In this document: positions 7,734-13,958 of the stretch, piece by piece
How positions within the stretch are numbered: position 1 is the first letter of the stretch
How the letters are laid out: every line of letters starts with the position of its first letter
Program-made: the position numbers and the translations under genes
The notes under the pieces: generated by a model
The model's input: only the letters and a program-made list of their open reading frames with translations
Databases searched by the model: none
Told to the model about the DNA's origin: nothing
Source of the DNA: Burkholderiales bacterium
GTDB taxonomy: Bacteria; Pseudomonadota; Gammaproteobacteria; Burkholderiales; Burkholderiaceae_C
Length of the DNA: 39,309 nucleotides
Direction: 5' to 3'
NCBI GenBank assembly: GCA_016192425.1
Contig: JACPUE010000041.1
Location: forward strand, 1 to 39,309

Positions 7734-8366
7734 ATGAGCACCGTCACCACCGCCGAAATCGCCCGCGTCAACGCCGAACTGGGCCGCGACGCCGCTGGCC
7801 TCACAGCCTGGGCCCTGGGCCTGGGCCAGCGCTCCATCGTGACCACCAACTTCCGCCCGTTCGAGGCCGTGATCCTGCACCTGGTCACCCGCGTGCAGCC
7901 GGACGTCCCCGTGGTCTGGATGGACAACGGCTACAACACCGAGGCCACCTACCGCTATGCCGACGAAGTGACCCGGCTGCTGAACCTGAACCTGCGCATC
8001 TACCTGCCGCGCCGCTCGCGCGCGCACCGCGAGGCGCTGGAGGGGCCGGCGCCCGCCCTGGACGACCCGCGCCATGCCGCCTTCACCGAGGAGGTCAAGC
8101 TCGAACCCTTTGCCCGCGCGCTGCGCGAGACGGCGCCCCAGGTCTGGTTCACCGCACTGCGCGCCACCGACAGCGCCGTGCGCGCCCAGATGGAGCCCGT
8201 GAGCATCAACCCCGACGGCCTCATCAAGGTAGCGCCGCTGCTGCACTGGACGGCCAAGGACCTGCACGAATACTGCAAGGCGCACAGCCTGCCCAATAAT
8301 TTCGACTACGTGGACCCGACCAAGGGCGAAGACCACCGCGAATGCGGTCTTCATCTCGCCCACTGA
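7734..8366 (+). CDS. cysH: Phosphoadenylyl/adenylyl-sulfate reductase, short form without Fe-S cysteines
   Basis: The 210-residue protein has the PP-loop-derived PAPS/APS reductase fold: VTTNFRPFEAVILHLV, VVWMDNGYNTEATYRYAD, VKLEPFARALRE and QVWFTALRATDSAVRAQ, with the catalytic tail ECGLH holding the active-site Cys. It reduces PAPS or APS to sulfite with thioredoxin or glutaredoxin. It has only two cysteines and neither the CC pair nor the CxxC of 4Fe-4S APS reductases; where those have CCxxRKxEP this reads FTEEVKLEP. It is also shorter than E. coli CysH (244) by a trimmed loop before ECGLH. The ATG at 7734 has a strong GGAGGT seven bases upstream. Substrate preference (PAPS or APS) is left open because no APS kinase is encoded nearby. 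Confidence 0.87.
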   Translation: MSTVTTAEIARVNAELGRDAAGLTAWALGLGQRSIVTTNFRPFEAVILHLVTRVQPDVPVVWMDNGYNTEATYRYADEVTRLLNLNLRIYLPRRSRAHREALEGPAPALDDPRHAAFTEEVKLEPFARALRETAPQVWFTALRATDSAVRAQMEPVSINPDGLIKVAPLLHWTAKDLHEYCKAHSLPNNFDYVDPTKGEDHRECGLHLAH

Positions 8367-8384
8367 CCCCGACCGAATCCGACC

Positions 8385-9341
8385 ATGAACGCCCGCATAG
8401 ACAACTCCGCGCTGAGCCACCTCAGCAATCGCCACCTCGACGCGCTGGAGGAAGAAACCATCTTCATCCTGCGCGAAGTGGCCGCCGCCTTCGAGCGCCC
8501 CACCCTGCTGTTCTCGGGCGGCAAGGATTCGCTGGTCATGCTCCGTTGCGCCGAAAAAGCCTTTATGGATTCGAATGGCCCCTCCGGTAGCCGGGGCCGC
8601 ATCCCCTACCCGCTCTTGATGATCGACACCGGCCACAACTTCCCCGAGGTGACCGACTTCCGCGACTTCCGTGCCAAGGAACTGGGCGCCGAACTCATCG
8701 TGCGCAGCGTCGAAGATTCGATGGCGCGCGGCACCGTGCGCCTGGCGCATCCCGGCGAGAGCCGCAACGTGCACCAGTCGGTCACGCTGCTGGAGGCCAT
8801 TGACGAATTCCGCTTCGACGCGCTGATCGGCGGCGCCCGCCGCGACGAGGAAAAGGCGCGCGCCAAGGAACGCATCTTCAGCCACCGCGACAGCTTCGGC
8901 CAATGGCAGCCCAAGGCGCAGCGCCCCGAACTGTGGACGCTGTTCAACACCCGCCTGGCACCCGGCGAGCACTTCCGTGTATTCCCCATCAGCAACTGGA
9001 CCGAGCTGGACGTGTGGCAGTACATCGAGCGTGAGCAAATCGCCCTGCCCGCGCTGTACTACGCGCACCAGCGCCAGGTGGTCGAGCGCCGGGGCCTGCT
9101 GGTGCCCGTCACACCGCTCACGCCCGCCAAAGAGGGCGAAACCATCGAGACGCGCACCGTGCGCTTTCGCACCGTGGGCGACATCACCTGCACCTGCCCG
9201 GTGGAAAGCCCGGCCGCCACGGCGGGCGAGATCGTGATCGAGACCCTGGCCGCCGAAGTCAGCGAACGCGGTGCCACGCGCATGGACGACAAGACTTCCG
9301 ATGCTTCCATGGAGAAGCGCAAGAAAGACGGGTATTTCTGA
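8385..9341 (+). CDS. cysD: Sulfate adenylyltransferase subunit 2 (small subunit)
   Basis: The 318-residue ATP-sulfurylase catalytic subunit has the N-type ATP pyrophosphatase P-loop SGGKDS at 44-49, the LMIDTGHNFPEVTDFRD block, GGARRDEEKARAKER, and the C-terminal KKDGYF tail typical of CysD. With CysN it makes adenosine 5'-phosphosulfate from sulfate and ATP in the cytoplasm, driven by GTP hydrolysis. It starts 18 bases after cysH, and its TGA overlaps the cysN ATG by one base (TGATG), which indicates translational coupling and matched subunit synthesis. A short insert after the P-loop (SNGPSGSRGRI, about 63-73) is a little longer than in E. coli CysD (302 residues). Confidence 0.95.
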   Translation: MNARIDNSALSHLSNRHLDALEEETIFILREVAAAFERPTLLFSGGKDSLVMLRCAEKAFMDSNGPSGSRGRIPYPLLMIDTGHNFPEVTDFRDFRAKELGAELIVRSVEDSMARGTVRLAHPGESRNVHQSVTLLEAIDEFRFDALIGGARRDEEKARAKERIFSHRDSFGQWQPKAQRPELWTLFNTRLAPGEHFRVFPISNWTELDVWQYIEREQIALPALYYAHQRQVVERRGLLVPVTPLTPAKEGETIETRTVRFRTVGDITCTCPVESPAATAGEIVIETLAAEVSERGATRMDDKTSDASMEKRKKDGYF

Positions 9342-10708
9342 TGAGCAATACTATCAATTCAATAGCTGCCAGCGCAGTAAATACGGGCGCTGCAGGCCAA
9401 AATGACCATATTTCCGCGCTCAAGTTCATCACCTGCGGCAGCGTGGACGACGGCAAGAGCACGCTGATCGGCCGCCTGCTGGTGGACAGCCGCGCCGTGC
9501 TGCAGGACCACCTGGCCGGTGTGCAGCGCGGCGGCGAGGTGGACCTGGCCCTGCTGACCGACGGCCTGTCCGCCGAGCGCGAGCAAGGCATCACCATCGA
9601 CGTGGCCTACCGCTACTTCGCCACCGAAGAGCGCAAGTTCATCATCGGCGACGCGCCGGGCCACGAGCAGTACACGCGCAACATGGTCACCGCCGCCTCG
9701 CAGGCCGACGCCGCCGTGGTGCTGGTGGACGCCACCAAGCTCGACTGGAGCAACCCGCAACTCGCCCTGCTGCCGCAAACGCGCCGCCACAGCCTGCTGG
9801 TGCACCTGCTGCGCGTGCACTCGCTGGTGTTTGCCGTCAACAAGCTCGACGCCGTGCAAGACCCGCAAACCGCCTTTGCCCACATCAGCGCCGCACTGGC
9901 AAAGTTTGCGCAAGAGGCGGGCATCGCCGTGGCTGCCACCGTGCCCGTCTCGGCCCTCAAGGGCTGGAACGTGGTGGATCGCCACAGCGGCTGGTGCGGC
10001 TACGAAGGCCCGAGCCTGCTGCAGATCCTCGAACTGCTGCCCAACACCCCGGCCGACACCGGCCTGCCGCTGGCCTTCCCGGTGCAGTGGGTGGAAAAGT
10101 TCTCGTCCTCGTCCGACACCAGCCAGGGCCGCCGCGTGTTCTGGGGCCGTGTGGCCGCAGGCAGCGTGCAACCAGGTAGCGCGGTGCAGGTCTTCCCCAG
10201 CGGACAACTGGCCACCGTGGCCCAGGTGCTGGACCACGCACGCCGCCCCACCGCCGTGGGCGCGGGCGAGAGCGCGGGCATCATCCTCGACCGTGAGGTG
10301 GACGTCTCGCGCGGCGACTGGATCGTCGCCGCGCCCACGCAGGCCGCCGTGGCCGAAGACGACTTTGACGCCCCCGCCGCCGTACCCGCCTGGCCCGGCC
10401 AGCGCGAGCTCAACGCCACCGTCGCCTGGATGGACAACGAGCCCCTGGTCGCAGGCCGCGTGTACTGGGCACTGCACGGCCACCGCTGGGTCAAGGCCAA
10501 GGTGCGCCGCGTGGTGCACCGGCTGGACATCAACACCCTGGCCGAGGAAGACGCCCAGCAGCTCGACCCCAACGCCATCGGCCATGTGGAGCTGCTGCTG
10601 CAGGAACCCCTGCCCGCCGCCCCCTTCAGCCAGGCGCGCGTGCTGGGCTCGCTCATCCTGGTGGACACCGCCAGCAACGCCACTGCGGGCGCCGTACTGG
10701 TGAACTGA
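9341..10708 (+). CDS. cysN: Sulfate adenylyltransferase subunit 1 (GTPase)
   Basis: The 455-residue EF-Tu-like GTPase regulates CysD. Visible motifs are the P-loop GSVDDGKS (33-40), DAPGH (104-108) and NKLD (167-170), followed by two beta-barrel domains. The length matches a CysN without a fused C-terminal APS kinase (CysNC is about 620 or more). The start is the TGATG overlap with cysD. Residues about 4-20 (TINSIAASAVNTGAAGQ) come from palindromic repeat copy B; the conserved part starts near residue 24 (ISALKFITCGSVDDGKS), so the repeat forms a dispensable-looking extension. A hairpin at 10748-10769 lies after the stop, without a T run. Confidence 0.94.
   Translation: MSNTINSIAASAVNTGAAGQNDHISALKFITCGSVDDGKSTLIGRLLVDSRAVLQDHLAGVQRGGEVDLALLTDGLSAEREQGITIDVAYRYFATEERKFIIGDAPGHEQYTRNMVTAASQADAAVVLVDATKLDWSNPQLALLPQTRRHSLLVHLLRVHSLVFAVNKLDAVQDPQTAFAHISAALAKFAQEAGIAVAATVPVSALKGWNVVDRHSGWCGYEGPSLLQILELLPNTPADTGLPLAFPVQWVEKFSSSSDTSQGRRVFWGRVAAGSVQPGSAVQVFPSGQLATVAQVLDHARRPTAVGAGESAGIILDREVDVSRGDWIVAAPTQAAVAEDDFDAPAAVPAWPGQRELNATVAWMDNEPLVAGRVYWALHGHRWVKAKVRRVVHRLDINTLAEEDAQQLDPNAIGHVELLLQEPLPAAPFSQARVLGSLILVDTASNATAGAVLVN
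9351..9402 (+). repeat. Palindromic dispersed repeat, copy B (inside the cysN 5' end)
   Basis: Same geometry as copy A: CTAT, seven bases, ATAGCTGC, then an arm ending in GCAGGCC-AAAA. It lies in the same frame relative to translation as copy A, starting at codon 4-5 of cysN, and is much less GC-rich than the codons that follow. Confidence 0.8.
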
Positions 10709-10747
10709 GCCAGCGCAAGCAAGGCCCTGTTTTCCCCTGCACCGGCA

Positions 10748-10769
10748 GGGCTGCCCCCAGGGGCAGCCC
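10748..10769 (+). terminator. Hairpin between cysN and fdxA, possible terminator
   Basis: An eight-base inverted repeat GGGCTGCC/GGCAGCCC with a six-base loop lies 40 bases after the cysN stop. There is no T run, so it may be a Rho-dependent end or only an mRNA 3' stabiliser. A possible -10 (TAAAAT, 10780-10785) for fdxA lies just downstream. Confidence 0.4.
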
Positions 10770-10818
10770 GCCACCGACTTAAAATCCGGGGTTCTCCCGA
10801 TTACAAATTCACACTGCC

Positions 10819-11148
10819 ATGACCCACGTCGTCTCCGAAAACTGCATCAAGTGCAAATACACCGATTGTGTGGACGTGTGCCCCGTTGACTGCTTCGTCG
10901 AAGGCCCGAACATGCTGGTCATCAACCCGGACGAGTGCATCGACTGCGCCGTCTGCGTACCAGAGTGCCCGGCCAACGCCATCTTTGCCGAAGAAGACCT
11001 GCCCCCCACCGAACTGGCCTTCATCAAGATCAACGCCGAACTGACCAACGCCCCCGGCTGGAAGCCCATCACCAAGCGCAAGGCTGCCCTGCCCGACGCC
11101 GACGAGTTCAACGGCCAGCCCGGCAAAGTCAAAGACCTGCAGAGGTAA
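10819..11148 (+). CDS. fdxA: 7Fe ferredoxin, FdxA type
   Basis: The 109-residue protein is closely similar to Azotobacter-type ferredoxin I. By family rules Cys9, Cys17 and Cys50 bind the 3Fe-4S cluster and Cys21, Cys40, Cys43 and Cys46 the 4Fe-4S cluster ([18 protein letters not shown], then [13 protein letters not shown]); Cys12 and Cys25 are extra. The C-terminal tail (about 60-109) is typical of proteobacterial FdxA. It is a low-potential electron carrier in the cytoplasm. The matching NADP reductase gene follows, separated by a repeat, and the cys operon precedes it, which suggests a role in feeding electrons to sulfite reductase (inference). A possible -10 TAAAAT is at 10780-10785. Confidence 0.94.
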   Translation: MTHVVSENCIKCKYTDCVDVCPVDCFVEGPNMLVINPDECIDCAVCVPECPANAIFAEEDLPPTELAFIKINAELTNAPGWKPITKRKAALPDADEFNGQPGKVKDLQR

Positions 11149-11163
11149 TGCACAACCCCCTGT

Positions 11164-11282
11164 GGCGCTGCGCGCCTTCCCCCATCTCTCGCAAAGCTGC
11201 GGTTTGCGGGAAGGGGGACGCCGCTGGTGCTGCGGGGCGGCCCTTGCACGGCGGCCCTGGCCTGGGCCGCGCCGGTTGCATG
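11164..11282 (+). repeat. GC-rich intergenic repeat, copy 1
   Basis: A stretch of about 120 bases between fdxA and the ferredoxin reductase contains an inverted repeat (CTTCCCCC ... GGGGGA) and ends with CCCTGGCCTGGG-CCGCGCCGGTTGCATG. The same string, in reverse, occurs at 39205-39309, and its last third occurs at 20967-20997. Confidence 0.7.
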
Positions 11283-11308
11283 GGCCGCTGGAATCGTTGA
11301 GTTCTGGA

Positions 11309-12355
11309 ATGTTCAGCGCCGACGCCATCGTCATCGGCACGGGGCCGGTCGGCCTGTTCCAAGTCTTTCAGCTGGGCCTGCACGGTCTGCGCGCCCACGT
11401 CATCGACGCACTGCCCCACCCCGGCGGCCAGTGCGCCGAGCTGTACGGCGACAAACCCATCTACGACATCCCCGCCGTCCAGGCCTGCACCGGGCACGAA
11501 CTGGTGCAGCGCCTGCTGGCGCAAATCCAGCCCTTCGCCCCCCAGTTCCACCTTGGCCAACAGGTGGACAGCGTGCAGGCGCAACCCGGCGGCGGCTTTC
11601 TTGTCGGCACCGCGCAGGGCACGCAACTGCAGGCCCGCGCCGTGTTCATCGCCACCGGCGTAGGCGCCTTCGTGCCACGCACCCTCAAACTGCCGGGCCT
11701 GGAAGCCTTTGAGGGCCGCCAACTGCGCTACCGCCTGGACGAAGGCACCAGTCTTGTCGGCCAGCGCGTGGTGGTGCACGGCGGCGACGAGCCTGCCGTG
11801 CAGCAGGCCATCGCCTGCGCCACCGCCCCCGAGGCCCAGCGCCCCGCCCACACCACCCTGCAGCACCGCCGCGACGTGTTCGATGCCCCGCCCGCCCTGC
11901 TGCAGCAACTGCAGTCCCTGCGCGCCGCAGGCCGCATCGAAGTCGCCATCGGCATGGCCAGCAGCATCATCGAAGAACAAGGGCGCCTGACCGCCCTGGA
12001 ACTGACCACGCCCGAGGGCACGCAGCTGCGCCTGCCGCTGGACCTGCTGCTCGTGCGCCTGGGCCTGGTGCCGCGCCTGGGCCCCATTGCAGACTGGGGC
12101 CTGGCGCTGGAGCGCAAGCAGCTCGTGGTGGACACCGCCACCTTCGCCACCAGCACCCCCGGCATCCACGCCGTGGGCGACGCCATCACCTACCCCGGCA
12201 AGCGCAAGCTCATCCTGAGCGGCTTCCACGAAGCCACGCTGGCCGCCTTTGGCGCCGCCGAGTGGCTGGCGGGGCACAAGCTGCCGCTGGAGTACACGAC
12301 CAGCAGCGAGAGGTTGCAGGGGTTGCTGGGAGTGACTTCACACACGCAAGGTTAA
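11309..12355 (+). CDS. Ferredoxin/flavodoxin-NADP+ reductase, thioredoxin-reductase-like type
   Basis: The 348-residue flavoprotein has the FAD-binding GTGPVG at 10-15, the GGQCAELYGDKPIYDIPA block (about 39-56) typical of the YumC/FNR2 group, an NADP-binding region around 145-165, and a C-terminal GDAITYPGKRKLIL-type FAD motif followed by GFHEA. It lacks the CxxC redox pair of true thioredoxin reductases, as expected for this group. It passes electrons between NADPH and ferredoxin, here most likely the FdxA encoded just upstream. ATG 11309 is chosen because the family starts directly at the dinucleotide-binding strand; the frame is open upstream only through the intergenic repeat. Confidence 0.88.
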   Translation: MFSADAIVIGTGPVGLFQVFQLGLHGLRAHVIDALPHPGGQCAELYGDKPIYDIPAVQACTGHELVQRLLAQIQPFAPQFHLGQQVDSVQAQPGGGFLVGTAQGTQLQARAVFIATGVGAFVPRTLKLPGLEAFEGRQLRYRLDEGTSLVGQRVVVHGGDEPAVQQAIACATAPEAQRPAHTTLQHRRDVFDAPPALLQQLQSLRAAGRIEVAIGMASSIIEEQGRLTALELTTPEGTQLRLPLDLLLVRLGLVPRLGPIADWGLALERKQLVVDTATFATSTPGIHAVGDAITYPGKRKLILSGFHEATLAAFGAAEWLAGHKLPLEYTTSSERLQGLLGVTSHTQG

Positions 12356-12409
12356 GGAATAGCGAGGGCAGTACAAAACTGACTTCGCAGCGCTTGCAAC
12401 CGAACACGA

Positions 12410-12622
12410 ATGATCCGCCTTCTCCGAATTGCTCGAGTCGTCTTCGCTTTGCTCTCACTCGCCTTGCTGCCGTCAGCATGCGGCCTCACTTCCATCAATT
12501 ACACACTTGCTGAGCGGGGTGGGCAGAAAATTGGCTTTGCCCTCTTCCTCTTACTATTTGGCATATCCCACATGCTTGTTGTACTTATCAGCCGTAGAAG
12601 ACGGGATCGTCGGCAAGAATAG
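12410..12622 (+). CDS. Small hypothetical membrane protein
   Basis: A 70-residue frame with two hydrophobic stretches (about 8-24 and 41-60), a Cys after LLPSA at position 24, and a basic C-terminus (SRRRRDRRQE). The region is less GC-rich than both neighbours. There is no recognised family and no clear ribosome-binding site, so it may be a small inner-membrane protein or a non-coding gap between the reductase and the CytX-like permease. Confidence 0.35.
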   Translation: MIRLLRIARVVFALLSLALLPSACGLTSINYTLAERGGQKIGFALFLLLFGISHMLVVLISRRRRDRRQE

Positions 12623-12649
12623 TTCCGTCGCTATCAAGCAATCCCACGC

Positions 12650-13921
12650 ATGAGCACCCGCACCCCTTCCACCAACGAGGCGCTGACGCCCATTGCCAGC
12701 GAGCAGCGCGTGTTCCGCTGGCACGACCATGCCTCGCTGTGGTTCAGCCTGGGTGTGGGCCTGCTGGTGATGCAGGTGGGCGCCTACCTGATGCCTGCGC
12801 TGGGCACGCAGGAGGCGCTGCTGGCCATTGTGGCGGGCTCCATCCTGGGGGCGGGGCTGCTGGGCTGGGTGGCCAAGATGGGCTGCGACAGCGGGCTGGC
12901 CAGCGCGGGGCTGATGCATGCGGTGTATGGCCGCCAGTTCGCGCGCCTGCCCATCGTGCTCAACATCATCCAACTCATTGGCTGGGGCACGTTCGAGCTG
13001 GTGGTGATGCGCGACGCCAGCGTGGCCATTGGCCGCCAGGGCGGCGCGCTGGAGGGCGCGCACTGGCCGGTGCTGGCCACGCTGCTGTGGGGCGGCGTGG
13101 TGGTGGCGCTCATCAGCGGCTCCATGGTGCAGCTGGTGCGCCGCATGATTGCGCGGGTGGCGCTGCCGCTGGTGGTGCTGTCGCTGCTGTGGCTGTCGTG
13201 GCAGTTTCTGGGGCTGGCGCAAGAGTTGGGGTTTGACGCGATCTGGCAGCGCCGTGGCGATGGCGGCATGGGCGTGATGCCCGCGCTGGATCTGGTGATT
13301 GCAATGCCGATTTCGTGGCTGCCGCTGGTGGCCGACTATGCGCGCCATGGGCGCGATGGCGGCTCGGCGCTGCGCGGCGCCTGGGCGGGCTATGCGCTGG
13401 CCAACATGTGGTGCTATGCGCTGGGCGTGCTCGTCGCCCTGACGCTGCCCAGCCAGGACCTGGTGACCGCGCTGCTGCTGGCACAGGGCGGGCTGGTGGC
13501 GCTGTCGCTCATCCTCATCGACGAGGTGGACAACGCCTATGGCGACGCGTATTCGGGCGCCGTGTCCGCCCATAGCCTGCTGCCGCGCTGGAGCGTGCGC
13601 CAGTGGGGCGTGCTGGTGGCCGTGGTGTGCACGCTGCTGGCACTGGTGCTGCCCATGCACAGCCTGGAGCCGTTTTTGCTGATGCTCAGTTCGGTGTTCG
13701 TGCCGCTGTTTGGCGTGGTGCTGGGGCGCCTGGCCTTTGGCGCCAATGCAGGCGCACTGCTGGCCCAGGCCGGCAAGGCGCATGCCGCGCCCATTGCCAT
13801 CTGGCTGGCGGGCGTGGCGCTGTACCACCTGCTGCCCAAGGTGGCCCCGGCGCTGGGCTCGGCCCTGCCCACGCTGGCACTGAGCTTTGCGCTGGCCTGG
13901 GCTTCGCGGCCAAGGGGCTGA
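12650..13921 (+). CDS. cytX: NCS1-family permease, probable hydroxymethylpyrimidine transporter CytX
   Basis: The 423-residue protein has about twelve hydrophobic segments and resembles the nucleobase:cation symporter-1 family. Features include WHDHASLWFSLGVGLLVMQVGAYL near the N-terminus, GWGTFELVVM (about 110), MPISWLPLVADYARH (about 221-235) and ILIDEVDNAYGDAYSGAVS (about 286-304). The CytX branch of NCS1 is assigned to uptake of the thiamin pyrimidine HMP. The thiD and thiO-S-G-E genes a few kilobases downstream support that over cytosine transport. I see no TPP riboswitch directly before it. The ATG at 12650 gives a short cytoplasmic N-terminus of about 27 residues. Substrate remains inference. 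Confidence 0.72.
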   Translation: MSTRTPSTNEALTPIASEQRVFRWHDHASLWFSLGVGLLVMQVGAYLMPALGTQEALLAIVAGSILGAGLLGWVAKMGCDSGLASAGLMHAVYGRQFARLPIVLNIIQLIGWGTFELVVMRDASVAIGRQGGALEGAHWPVLATLLWGGVVVALISGSMVQLVRRMIARVALPLVVLSLLWLSWQFLGLAQELGFDAIWQRRGDGGMGVMPALDLVIAMPISWLPLVADYARHGRDGGSALRGAWAGYALANMWCYALGVLVALTLPSQDLVTALLLAQGGLVALSLILIDEVDNAYGDAYSGAVSAHSLLPRWSVRQWGVLVAVVCTLLALVLPMHSLEPFLLMLSSVFVPLFGVVLGRLAFGANAGALLAQAGKAHAAPIAIWLAGVALYHLLPKVAPALGSALPTLALSFALAWASRPRG

Positions 13922-13958
13922 GGGCTGGAGGTATGGGCGGGCTCGCGCTATCTGCGGG

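Noticed and set aside
11162-11308. Longer N-terminus for the ferredoxin reductase
   Set aside because: The upstream in-frame codons fall in the GC-rich intergenic repeat and are not part of the enzyme family.
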